A DNA stretch of 64,000 bases from positions 22,249-86,248 of the forward strand of contig JAKSYS010000214.1 in NCBI GenBank assembly GCA_022925895.1, written 5' to 3'. The position numbers and the translations under genes were made by a program. This document shows, one piece after another, positions 8,149 through 18,656 of this stretch; the stretch's first letter is position 1, and each line of letters begins with the position of its first letter. Under the pieces are notes generated by a model. It had not been told where the DNA came from. It did no database searches and was given only the letters and a program-made list of their open reading frames with translations. Source of the DNA: Fragilaria crotonensis (taxonomy: Eukaryota; Bacillariophyta; Fragilariophyceae; Fragilariales; Fragilariaceae).

Positions 8149-11112
8149 ATGGAGAATGAAGTAGAAGAATACTCGCACGTGCTGGAGGGACGAAGTAATG
8201 AAGTCCTTCACCTCTGCCAAGGCGAAAACTGGCTGCGTCTGGTAGTTTCAGCCGAAGGGCTAGATATTCTTGCTGACACACAAGATGAAGACCTTGATGG
8301 CGTCCCCAACCCTTCCATTATTTCTCTCGAAGAAGTTGGTTCCGTTCAGTGGCCAACGGAAGATTGCTACATATGCATTGATCTTGACGGAGAATCCGCT
8401 GCCGTCAAGGACATGCGAAACATAACCGACCAAGATTCTGGGGGCTTTGTTGTTTGTCTCCAGAAGCGGCTTAATGCTTTAATGGATGACGACGAGAGTG
8501 GTGATGATAACGACGAGGATGCTTATGGCAAGCTTGAAGAGTTACCTCGCCGACAACTGCGCCTGATATACTCGGGAGACCGAGTATGTACCCTGACGAC
8601 GAAGCCCTCAACTAATGAGGAGCCATCGCAGGAGGAGCGCACTGGTCATCTCGGGCTAGTATTGACCTATCGACGATGCCGAGGTTCTTCGAAGTACAAG
8701 TGTTCAAACACGCAAGCCTCGCAGATCACGACAACGTCCGCTTTGGACATTCCCCGTGCAAGTCTGAGAGATGCAAGGAGCACCCAAGACTCGAATGAAA
8801 CTACGACCGACAGGACCGAGTCGCAGCTGCCGCGTTCGGTTCAAGCCTCATTGCGTCCTGGCGCAACGCAAAGCGAAGAATCCGTCGTGGATGATTTCGA
8901 TGTCGAGCTTGACGATGACGGAGAACAAACCCAGCTGATTCCGTTCGCAACCCAGGAGGAGGAGGGACTAACCGTCGAGGACACCCTGCGTGAGGAGCCC
9001 CAAGTCAAGGCATCGATGGTTGAAAATAAAGATCCAACTGAAGGGGATGTCCCGCGGACGGATCTTTTAGCCAAGGAAATGACACCAAGCCTCAGCAACG
9101 ACCCTGCGATGAGCCACACAACACAGGGCACACGGAAAGGTATGGATGCCGACGCGGGACTAATAGGGGCATCCTCTGTTGCTGACTACACAGGGGAACG
9201 TGATGACCTCTCAAGGAGTCCTTGCCATGATTATCTAGTTGGAGATAACGAAAATGACACTCCTGGTCACTATAGCGACAGAAGGATTCGTCCAGATGAA
9301 TGCATTCGAAAATGCATCACAGGTGGTAATAGCTTGCGTAAGATTGAGACGAGCCAAGAACATAATCTGGAAGCTTCTGGTGACCATATCGCAGCTTTGA
9401 AAGAGAAACTTGGGAATATTCCTACAGATGAGACCTCATCATGCCGGCCTCGACTGGACGCTGACCAACTGTCGTGCCAACGTCCAGTTCGAGAAGACTT
9501 CGACGATGAGACTGTTCTTGATGCCCCAAGAGATGCCGCGTCAAGTGTTTGCACTGGACGATTCGAAGAGCCTACGCAGTCCCTACCTTTCTCGTTTGCA
9601 GGCGTGGCCGACCAGAATTCAACTGAAGTGCCCGTCGCTATAGAAAGGATGGTTCGCCGTTGCTCTCATGATGAGGAAGCAGAGCAGCTGTCGTCAACCA
9701 AACTGAAAGACACTCTTTCCGTCGATTTCAAGGGTCCAGCTGACGATGACAAATCCGAAAGCACTGTCTTAACTGACGTCGACGATGACAATCGTCAAGG
9801 GGGAAGCAGCATCCAGCAAGGGGTCGAAAATCTCAATGCCAGGGACGAAGAAGAGGTCCTTGATGACCCCGAGCACGTAGCTTTGGGTCCATTCTCTCCC
9901 AGGTCGCAAGACACGCGAGCAAGAAGTGTTGTGGAATCTGTCTACTGCGTGCGAACAGATGTCTGTGAGGAAAATTTCGAAAGCGGCGGTAATGATACAA
10001 CCACGCTGCCCAATACTAGTTCGAAAGCGTCTGATATGATTTTTGGGGATAGTAAGTATGGACGACAGTCTCCGATGTCGAACATAACATGCTCTATACG
10101 GAGACAATTGGTGCCAAACACTGCTTTGGAGTGTTATTCGCATTCGGCTTCAGGGGCAATGGAAGACACAGATAAAGACTCAAGAACAGAGCTAGATTGC
10201 TCTGCGGCCGCTCCACACGAAGAAACAGACACGAGATCTGGGTCCTCCCGAAAGGGAGCTGTGCGCGATCTCCCCCCGAATTCTGAGAGTGAACCTAAGA
10301 CTCGCTCCTTTCGTCGAACGCATGGATTAGAGACGGCGGGTGACGACAAGCTGTCTTCGAATTCCATCGGTAGTCGGAAAAGGCAGAGGAGAGAATCACA
10401 AAACATCAATGTACTTGTAACGGGGGTATCAATCACGGCAAGGCATCGCAGTGTAAGCTCCTCTCTATCTGGTGCTCTAATTTTTTCAATCAGCTTTGTC
10501 GGCACTCACACTTTCCAACAGAAAATAAAGGCTATCGGAGGCAAGATTCTAGAAAGCACAGCCCAGGCAATAGAAGCTACTCACGTGATTGCTAGCGACG
10601 GCGTGGAGTCAATTCGTCGGACTCCGAAGCTTATGATTGCTCTCTGTAAAACGTCCAATATAGTCTCAATGAAATGGTTGGACGATTCTGCAAGGAAACG
10701 GAAGCCCCTTTCAGCAACAGACTATCTGGTGCTGGACGACGTCGAAGCTGAAACGAAATACCATTTCAACATGCGGCGAACTCTTCAGAATGGCGACAGT
10801 CTACGCCAATGTGGGGAAACAATTTTTAATGGTCGTTACATTTTTGTTTGCAACGGAGTAGCGGGCAAGAAGGCTCCGCCAGAGGACGAGTTGAAGCAGA
10901 TAGTAGCCGCAGCTGGTGGGAAATGGATCAGTGATGCTTCGCGACTGATGCAATTTCGCGTTGAAGAGGCGATCATAATCACGAGTGACCCACCTGCGAA
11001 GGGACAACTGTCAACAAAGTACGTGGCCAATGCAATCAGAGTAGGCATACGACACTATTCGACCTCCTGGCTTTTCAACTGCTTGCTTTGCCAAGAGTTG
11101 AAGGACGATTGA
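8149..11112 (+). CDS. Tandem-BRCT DNA-damage scaffold, MDC1/PTIP-like
   Basis: The frame is uninterrupted for 987 codons from ATG 8149; the three in-frame codons before it give no earlier ATG. The N-terminal 120 residues are folded-looking but unassigned. The middle (about residues 130-760) is acidic, Ser/Thr-rich and presumably disordered. It contains two TQ-x-x-PF motifs (TQLIPF at 8929-8946, TQSLPF at 9573-9590) plus other SQ/TQ sites. The C-terminus has two BRCT repeats: IKAIGGKILESTAQAIEATH with MKWLDDS, then a second with ELKQIVAAAGGKWIS and YSTSWLFNC. MDC1 combines TQxF phosphosites for ATM-class kinases with tandem BRCTs that read phospho-histone tails, so a chromatin damage-adaptor role is likely. 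No FHA domain is recognisable. Confidence 0.75.
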   Translation: MENEVEEYSHVLEGRSNEVLHLCQGENWLRLVVSAEGLDILADTQDEDLDGVPNPSIISLEEVGSVQWPTEDCYICIDLDGESAAVKDMRNITDQDSGGFVVCLQKRLNALMDDDESGDDNDEDAYGKLEELPRRQLRLIYSGDRVCTLTTKPSTNEEPSQEERTGHLGLVLTYRRCRGSSKYKCSNTQASQITTTSALDIPRASLRDARSTQDSNETTTDRTESQLPRSVQASLRPGATQSEESVVDDFDVELDDDGEQTQLIPFATQEEEGLTVEDTLREEPQVKASMVENKDPTEGDVPRTDLLAKEMTPSLSNDPAMSHTTQGTRKGMDADAGLIGASSVADYTGERDDLSRSPCHDYLVGDNENDTPGHYSDRRIRPDECIRKCITGGNSLRKIETSQEHNLEASGDHIAALKEKLGNIPTDETSSCRPRLDADQLSCQRPVREDFDDETVLDAPRDAASSVCTGRFEEPTQSLPFSFAGVADQNSTEVPVAIERMVRRCSHDEEAEQLSSTKLKDTLSVDFKGPADDDKSESTVLTDVDDDNRQGGSSIQQGVENLNARDEEEVLDDPEHVALGPFSPRSQDTRARSVVESVYCVRTDVCEENFESGGNDTTTLPNTSSKASDMIFGDSKYGRQSPMSNITCSIRRQLVPNTALECYSHSASGAMEDTDKDSRTELDCSAAAPHEETDTRSGSSRKGAVRDLPPNSESEPKTRSFRRTHGLETAGDDKLSSNSIGSRKRQRRESQNINVLVTGVSITARHRSVSSSLSGALIFSISFVGTHTFQQKIKAIGGKILESTAQAIEATHVIASDGVESIRRTPKLMIALCKTSNIVSMKWLDDSARKRKPLSATDYLVLDDVEAETKYHFNMRRTLQNGDSLRQCGETIFNGRYIFVCNGVAGKKAPPEDELKQIVAAAGGKWISDASRLMQFRVEEAIIITSDPPAKGQLSTKYVANAIRVGIRHYSTSWLFNCLLCQELKDD

Positions 11113-11188
11113 CTACATACTAGATTTGACAGAACATTAAAAGGCAATCATATCTTGAACTTCAAATAAGTTGTGTTTCTGAAGAGGC

Positions 11189-12361
11189 CTACGATGATGG
11201 GGTCTCCAAGTCTTCCGCGGGCTTCTTGGTTGCTGCAAACATACCATATTCCATCAAACCACGTTTGAAGGCTCTGTGCATCCTTTCTAAGCAGTACGCA
11301 TCTCTCACGCACTTGATGTACTTGGTCGGCTTGAATATGAATCCGCGAGGATCATAGATCCCAACCCAAATGGAATGACGCCACGACGCTACCGTCTCGT
11401 CCACCCAATTAGCAGTTTTGGCAGGGCTCATCATCTTGGTGTCTGCAATCAATTCTGAGTATGCTTCGATCGAAATAAAATATGGATGAGTCCATTCTTC
11501 GTAGAGAAATCTCAAATCACGCTTATCCTTGTCGTCAAACGGCACCTTCCGATCATCTCGTTGACACCAAGTGGCCATGACATATTTTCCACCGGGCTTG
11601 AGGACTCTCATCATTTCGTCGATGTATGCCTTCTTGTCGGGCATGTGCTCGCCTGATTCACAGGCCCAAACGATATCAAAGGTATTGTCGGGAAAATCCA
11701 TCTTCAGTGCATCCATGACTTGGAATTTGACGTTGGGCACACCCTTCGCAACCGCAAGTTCCGTCCCACGCTTGACTTGACCAGGACTAAGGGTTATGCC
11801 AGTCACGTGGGCTTCAGACCCCAAGGCCTTGGCGAGGTAGCGCGACGTACCACCAAAGCCGCATCCGACGTCCAATACCTTGGCACCGCTGTCAGTTTCA
11901 GCGGATATTCCACCAAATTTCATCATTTCGTCAATGAAATCGTACTTGGCCTGAATGAAATTCTTCTTCTTATAACCTGCTTCCATTTCGTCTTTGTCGT
12001 AGTATCCTAGGTGGATGTGTTCACCCCAGTAGTATTCTAAAATTCCATCTTTAGTCCATGCATCATATTCTCTAGCGACAGACCCCTCTTCATAGGCTCG
12101 GGAGGGACGATCTAAAACGTACTTAGCACCACCAACGACGGCAGCCGTTGTGGCAAGAGCGGCAGCTGCGGTCGCAGTGGGAGTCGAAGTCGTAGCAGCT
12201 GCTGCCGTGCCGACAATGTTCCTGACGGTGGAACTAACGAGACCCATCTTTAATGACGATGCTTTTCTTGAGGTCCTCGGCAGAGGAGCCACAGCCGAAT
12301 ACGAATTGCATGAGTTGATGGCTACACTCAGGAAAGCTAGCGTCAAATGAGTGATCTTCAT
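11189..12361 (-). CDS. SAM-dependent methyltransferase, gamma-tocopherol/MPBQ type, plastid-targeted
   Basis: The start is placed at ATG 12361 because the protein then opens with a hydrophobic signal (MKITHLTLAFLSVAINSC); the frame runs 165 bp further upstream with no signal. A Ser/Thr/Ala-rich transit-like stretch and TAAAALATTAAVVGGAKYVL follow before the catalytic domain. Methyltransferase motifs are VLDVGCGFGGTSRYLAK (motif I), FDIVWACESGEHMPDKK (motif II/post II) and MMRVLKPGGKYVMATW (motif III). HIHLGYYD and the motif set resemble gamma-tocopherol and MPBQ/MSBQ methyltransferases, which act on prenylated quinols in the plastid. Exact substrate is not determined. The gene is tail-to-tail with the BRCT gene, with only 76 bp between the stops. 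Confidence 0.75.
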   Translation of the reverse strand: MKITHLTLAFLSVAINSCNSYSAVAPLPRTSRKASSLKMGLVSSTVRNIVGTAAAATTSTPTATAAAALATTAAVVGGAKYVLDRPSRAYEEGSVAREYDAWTKDGILEYYWGEHIHLGYYDKDEMEAGYKKKNFIQAKYDFIDEMMKFGGISAETDSGAKVLDVGCGFGGTSRYLAKALGSEAHVTGITLSPGQVKRGTELAVAKGVPNVKFQVMDALKMDFPDNTFDIVWACESGEHMPDKKAYIDEMMRVLKPGGKYVMATWCQRDDRKVPFDDKDKRDLRFLYEEWTHPYFISIEAYSELIADTKMMSPAKTANWVDETVASWRHSIWVGIYDPRGFIFKPTKYIKCVRDAYCLERMHRAFKRGLMEYGMFAATKKPAEDLETPSS

Positions 12362-13732
12362 GGTCAGCAACTTTGGGTGTTCAAGATTAGTGAAGTGATC
12401 GATTTCAAAACTTCGTAACTTGTCCGTGCAAATAGATGGTAAATGGGATCGGCTGACTGAATCATGCCCTGAGCACGTGTATACACTATACACGTCACGT
12501 ACATATTCCTCTGAGGAGGCGCGCAAGTACGTGGTCTGTACGCCATTGTATATTGTTCTCTACCAGTACGTAGTAGTATGTCCTTCTACGGCATGGTTGA
12601 TTTTTAACACAGTAACTAGTCTTACTGAGTACCTATGCATAAGGTACCGGTACATGGCTACTGTAGTATCCAAGCATCACAGGTCACAGGTACTCGTCGT
12701 ATGATACTTACCACTTTGCATCGGCATCTACAACTCCCATACCACCAGGTACTTGCACTTTTGCAACAGTACTTTCATATTTTGGTGCGCGCACCGAACC
12801 GTTTGCAAGGATGCTGACTTTTTGTAACTCAAACTTCTGAGTGCCGGAGCTCGCGATCCGGTACTCGACGAATGCTAAGAGCATCAACACCGGTAACGCT
12901 ATTTTCTGATTTCGGTCAGATCTGCCCGAAAAATTGTAAAATTATAACCACCGGTTGGGCCCGATACGCTACATTGTAACTTTTGCGACGCAATTTTCTG
13001 ACCAAACGCTATTCCAACGTCTACATGTGGACGTTGGAATAGCGTTTGGTCACCAAATGTCAGATTGTAGCGTGTCAAAATATGTCCTATTCGATCAGTT
13101 CGATTGCAGCATTTCCTCTAATTGATCACTTCGATTGACTTGCTTCCACCGATCGTGCGATCGTGCGCCGCCTGTCATATCTTGGGAAGGAAAAAAAAAC
13201 GAAAAATGACACCAATCAACATGGATGTTCTTTTCCTTCTGTATATTCGACGACAATGTCTTCAGCCCTGAAGTTTGGCATACATTTTGCACGCAAACCA
13301 GGTACCCCATTGTCTTCTGCTCCTGTAGTGGTGCCTGGTACAGTACTCATGATAAAAGTTCGAGACAAGATACAAGATGCGTCGAGAGACGGAGTGAAGA
13401 GTGAAGTATGGATCATACTTCGTAATTAGGCGCGGGGCGCGGGTCAGACCGTCGTAATTTTGGGCACGGGTCCTCGCCAGTTTTTGAATCTGACAAAAAA
13501 ATAGCGTTACGGGTGTGGGATAGGACCCACACAGGACATTTCCGAAACATCCAAAATAGGTTTCTAAAGACACCTTAAGTTTCTAAAGACGCTACAAAAT
13601 AGCGCTACCGGCGCGCATGCTGCTCTAAGTTGTGCGCGCGCACAACTTTTCCAAAATTTGCTTTAAGTCCCATATATTTTGTACTATTCATACCTGGTAC
13701 TACTCTGGAAGTACTTGTACTCGGAGTAGAAG
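12362..13732. other. Intergenic spacer before the LTR element
   Basis: No gene is supported. Besides the palindrome listed separately, GATCA-TTCGATTG occurs twice near 13096-13135. GTAC-rich palindromes such as TACCTGGTAC and GTACTTGTACTCGGAGTA lead up to the target duplication AGAAG at 13728-13732. Confidence 0.7.
13000..13051. repeat. 52-bp near-perfect palindrome
   Basis: The left arm 13000-13025 begins GACCAAACGCTATTCCAACG and is the reverse complement of 13026-13051 except for one mismatched pair near the centre. There is no loop. Weaker symmetry extends outward (CGCTACATTG on the left against ATTGTAGCG on the right), so it may be the core of a foldback element about 110 bp long. Confidence 0.9.
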
Positions 13733-14630
13733 TGTTAAACATTCCGTATCGCCCTACATATTTTTATATAATCCCTATCCCTAATTACTGACGCCCGAGC
13801 GCACAGTAAAACAATACATCGATGCTCCAGTAACCAGTGCGACACTACACGACTGGAATCAAAACTCACGTCGATTCAAAACATGTTCATCTCATCCCAT
13901 GAGATTGAACAATCAATTTCAAACGAGGCTCAACGCCTCGTATACCAAAAACAACGTCGCGACACGAAACGACGTCTTCCCGAAACGAGGAGTGTTCCTT
14001 ATTGTTCCAAAGGAACACTCCCTTCATTCAGACCTCTCATCACGGTTGCCCTTCACTTCTTCTCACAATTGTCAATTTTGTACATTTTAGTGTCACTCAC
14101 CTTTTTACTTACACTCCATATTTTTCTCACGATGATGATGATTGACCATGACGAGTTTTTACCCGCCGTCGTCATGACATCATATACACCGTGCTGTACA
14201 AATATCGGTAGACAGTACGACGGTACTCACTACGACAACAATACAGCACAACACGACGACGAGTACAACAGTACTCCTCGCACATCACTTCCTCTGCCCG
14301 TCGATAGTACGCGCACGTCTGAGTTTAACGTTACTGTACATAACGATAAACTATTAGACAGTGCACACTATACGACACGCGATATTTCTACTAGTCAGTC
14401 TCTCGCACATTTATGTAGCGATAGGACGACAGATAGTACACATATCGTTATCTGTAGCGGTAGACAGCACTGCGTAGCTGTACCGTTTATAGATGAACTA
14501 AGCAGTAGTCAGTGTCGTACTAGACACTTACCTACTGGGGGCGTACCCCGTAACGGTTACGTCCTGGTTCTTAACCCTAACCTTACACCGACCTGCGCGT
14601 CGACAGGTTCCGTTATCCCGAACCATATCA
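13733..14630 (+). repeat. 5' LTR
   Basis: It is 898 bp and matches 23827-24680 closely. About 44 bp near the start (TTTTTATATAATCCCTATCC onward) are absent from the 3' LTR. It contains two hairpins: ACGAGGC/GCCTCGT near 13924-13942 and GGAGTGTTCCTT/AAGGAACACTCC at 13989-14021. A frame of 270 codons across it is probably fortuitous. Confidence 0.93.
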
Positions 14631-14648
14631 TGGTTGCTCGCCGGGTTC
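14631..14648 (+). other. tRNA primer-binding site
   Basis: TGGTTGCTCGCCGGGTTC follows the LTR terminal CA with no gap. Its reverse complement, GAACCCGGCGAGCAACCA, has the form of a tRNA 3' end: T-loop/T-stem GAACCCG, acceptor strand, discriminator A and CCA. The tRNA species was not identified. Confidence 0.85.
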
Positions 14649-16882
14649 CCTCCCAGGACCTGAGCGGAGTACATACACTGCAGTACCAGGTATAAGGATT
14701 TTCCCGAGAGTCATACAATTAAAGTATACTTTCCGACCTGCCCTAAGGTCCAGTTGTCCGTACATTCTCGTACAAACGACACGTAGGAACAAGGGCAAAT
14801 GTCGAAAATCATACACTAATTTAGTTGTATGACTTTCCGCGCGGCCCTAATCCAATTCACGTCCGTGTTTTGACGAGCGTTGACAGTTAAAAACTGGTTA
14901 TTGCGTGTACTTACATAAACATTTTGAATTTCGCACACTAATCGTGTTTGCAGTACTCGGAGTACAGTACCTGGTACTATTACATAAGAAAAACGACCTA
15001 CAATAGAGCAGTCCTACAGTAGTACAGTACCTACGTATCCAGCGTCGTGTCGTGGCAGTTCGTGTTGTACTATTAAGAAGACAACTACTACCGGTAGTGT
15101 GCATGCTGAGAAATACTAAAAAATAACAAGCCTGTTAAACCTGCTGCCACTATGCCCAAGATGAAGGTATTTGACTCACATGGATAGGCACTACACTCCT
15201 GTGGGATCTGCAATCATTTTTCATTAGGTGACATCATTTAAAATGGCAAATTAAAGAATTGCTTCTCTGATAAGTCAATAACTTTCCGAAAGATAGTCGC
15301 ATGAATTGCCAACAATTTTGGTTACTCCTATTAGGGGATGTTGGTCGTGATCAGAAACGTCTTGATGTGACAACTTCTGTACGTTCACCTCGTACTGCAT
15401 TGAATGAGGACGTCAGTACTGATAGACCTCCGTTTATTGCTGGTGGGGCGGCATGTTGCATTTTGAGGCCTTTGCTCGGGTGTGATTGTAGTGCCCGTGT
15501 GTCTCTTGATTCTGATGTTTCCAAAGCTTGCACCATTGTTCCCAACATATGAGTTGGATTAAACCTGCCATGCCAAGCTAGTATATTGATTGAGGTCATC
15601 ATTGTCATCTCATTGAGGGGATGAGTAGTAGCATTGCTGGTGTTGACTCCAGCCCATGCTAAATCTCCTCCAAAATAATGGAGCCCATCCAATCCTGTTT
15701 TGTTGTATGATTATGTGTTGCACTGTGGGGTGATAGTTCTCACATATCAGTTCAGGAGCAGAAGAACCAGCACTGGCATAACCCATCCAACAATAGGGCA
15801 GCAGCACAAAGCACCAGGAAGGTGTTTGGCTGAAGAAAGAAATTCTTGCAAGTTAAGTCCAGTCAAGAACTGATTGTGCCATTGTATGCAATCGCTAAGC
15901 TCAGCACATCATATAGTAGTACTAGTACTGTTTGCTTGATCACATTTGTTTGCTTGATCAGGAGCTTGACCACATGAGTAGTATGGGCCACTAAAGTCTG
16001 GTGAATTATTATAGAATGAGCTTCCCAGTTGATCAATTTAAGGGTAGACAGATTCCATGCATTCTTTTGTCAACAAATGTTTGGCAAATGCCCCTTGAAC
16101 AGAAGCTTGTGAACGCACCACCAGTGATGGTCCAATTGGGAGGAATAAATGGACTCTAGCCAAAGGAAACATAAGAACAATCCCACAGAGTTGTGCATCG
16201 CTGGTAATACTCTGCTGCGTTTCTATCTGGACTCTGGAGTACAAGTTGTAAGTACTGTACTGCTAGAACCAAAAGCACTAGTGTACTACGGAATGTAGTA
16301 CTGAATTAAATACGGAATGTACTTAGTACTATGTAATGGAGTACTAGACTACTTAATTTACTATGGAAATCACGTGCGTATTACGTAGTGTTGAACGTAA
16401 TGTACTTGTATTCATACCTGGTACTCGGAGTACAATGTATCGCACTATATGACGTACGTAATGGAGTACTCGTACTCGAGTATCAGTACTACGTAATGTC
16501 CTACGTCATGCCCTACGTAAGGCGATGCACACATTCCTGTCTTATTGATACTACATGGTTGTTTGTTTCAATATAACTAACATTGGATAACTACATTTCC
16601 TGATACCATTTACGTACCTTTTCAGAGTCATACCTTAGGTGTATGATTTCCTCCACCGCTTATCAGGAAACTCCGACCTGTCTCAATTAAAGTCTGGTGC
16701 CTAGCACCGATTTAAATTGCTCTAACCCTTGTTCTTTTTCATTCCAGCCCTCACCCAATACCAGCAGTACTACATGTCCCTACTGCTGGGGAACAAAAAT
16801 TCTCATTCCTTGCGCTCACTTTTTTTTGCAAAACTTGTCTCACCCAACTAACATTTCATCCTCAAACTTTGCAACACTCACC
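14649..16882. other. Long leader of the LTR element, no supported plus-strand gene
   Basis: Between the primer site and the first ORF lie 2.2 kb without plus-strand coding. Minus-strand frames at 15351-15692, 15610-15807 and 16038-16244 look mildly protein-like but match nothing I recognise. Host-type GTAC palindromes occur at 14953 and 16421 (GTACTCGGAGTAC), so part of this stretch may be a nested insertion of flanking-type DNA. Confidence 0.5.
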
Positions 16883-18656
16883 ATGGTCAACCCAGCGCCC
16901 TCCCGTTCGCCTCCAACCAAGGCCAACCCTCCCTCCGCCCACTGTGTCAAGCCTACGAAGCACATGGCGAACTACGTCGCCGCCGACGGCGATTATGCAG
17001 CTGCTTTTGATGCAATCAAAAATGCTGTTCTTCCTACCAAGAAGCATTCTTCCATCTACATTGCTGCAACTAACACTTCTTCCTCTATTTATGCTGAACC
17101 TACTAACACCTTCACGCCCAAGAAGAGCACCAACAAGGCTCCAGGCGATTTTCAGCGCGCTCGCACGGCCCTGACTCCTGAGCAAGAGTCCGCCGAGATC
17201 TCGCGTTTCCTTGCACTCGTCGAGCAAGAACGCGCCCAAGACAACAAGACCAGGGTTACCTACGCCTGCAAACCCTCCAACGAAGCAGGATCTACCGAAA
17301 TGGGTCGCTCCCATTCTATTTCCATCGACAAACGGCGCCACCAACAACATCGCAGCCGCCGAACTCCAAAGTGACAACGACGACGATGCGCGCAATAACA
17401 CTTCCCCCACCTCCCTCCTGCGCCAAGACGACTCCCCACTCGCCTCCTACAAAAGGCCTATCAAGAAACAACGTGTTAGCTTCGATACCAACGTCGAAAT
17501 CATCAAGAACAAGACCAACAATGAAGTCGCAGAATGCGACTCTTTCAAGTTCCTGGCGTTTGACGCCGAAGCCCTCTCCAACAACAAGAAGGGTACCATT
17601 CAAACCGCCTTTAACAGTGCTTTCCAATGCACTTCTCCAATCCGCAATCCAACGATTACTCGTAGAGAAATCGTCGAAACTGCGAAGCCCATCAAGTTAT
17701 TTCAAGAAAACGCACGTTTCACTACCGTGCTCTCCAAGGACGACCTCCCCGAAAATTCTGACGACGCCATCCTCTTTGACGACAAAAGAGCTTTCGAACA
17801 AGACCTCACTGACCTTAATCCGCCAGAAATTGGCGGAGAACGAGACGAAACAGTGACGGCAAATTTGGATGAACACCATTCCAAAAAACGCAAATTCATG
17901 TCTGGCGCCGACAACGAGTATACACCCGCGACGCCAGAACATGTGGTTTTTCCTCCTGGTACTGTTTTTACGGAGGTCTCTACGACGCCAGAAGAATTTT
18001 TCCTCACGTACTGCCCTTCTACGCCTGGGCACGAGACGCGCTTCTTCCCACACCGCATCAATGCGGTCATACACGGCGGCAGAGTGTTCTTCCCTGGCAC
18101 CCCGCCCAGCACAACCTCCGGCCGCACTCGCGGCATTTCAGTCACCAGTCTCCCCGACGAGAACACCCCCGTCCACGGTGACGCCATCAATGGCCCCGGT
18201 CCAAACGACGGCATTGGTCCGATGTCCGAGCGCGATCCCGGAATCGAAAATGCCGTTAACCCCAACTTCAACGACGACATTTGCGAAAATGTCCTTGCTG
18301 TAGTTAACATGTCAGCCAATACCTCTATCTACTCGCCGCCTGCGCTGAGTAGTAGACGTAGCGTGCATTTGTACATGCCTGAACTCACACGTACGTCATG
18401 TACTACTCACACTGCCTTTACAGACGGAATCCGAACAAAACCAATGGCTGAAATTTTCATCAAGACTCCCCAGGACGAGAAATCAAAATTCCCTACGTCG
18501 AATTCCCCTCCCACGCCACCCTACACAGACAAGACTCCCGCGGACACCACCTACGCGTCTGCGGACATGCTGACGACTACGATTCCAGCAGCCACACGCA
18601 ATGTCCGCCTTCCATCGCCCGGACACCAAGATCTAGCTACGGTGAGACAGACATGA
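16883..18656 (+). CDS. Unrecognised ORF A of the LTR element
   Basis: The start ATG 16883 lies in a good context (CACCATGG). The frame runs to 17374. The same composition continues in a second frame from about 17211 to 18656, so one frame change at about 17290-17330 probably joins the two (FFPSTNGATNN-type text resumes at 17310). The product of about 590 residues is Pro/Ser/Thr-rich and basic at first. It includes a segment DFQRARTALTPEQESAEISR and a repeated pattern of TPEHVVFPPGTVFTEV, TPGHETRFFPHRINAV and GGRVFFPGTP. No protease, integrase, RT or membrane segment is seen. It precedes Gag, an unusual place for an extra ORF in copia elements. Function unknown. Confidence 0.5.

Noticed and set aside
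10453-10493. Short intron (GTAAGC to CAG) in the BRCT gene
   Set aside because: The 41-nt stretch is not a multiple of three. Removing it would break a frame that is open and BRCT-like on both sides.
13883-14695. 270-codon ORF covering the 5' LTR
   Set aside because: It lies over LTR regulatory sequence, is truncated in the 3' LTR copy, reads into the primer site and has low-complexity composition.
16862-17410. 182-codon minus-strand ORF opposite ORF A
   Set aside because: Mirror frame of a GC-biased coding region with a start in good context on the other strand.
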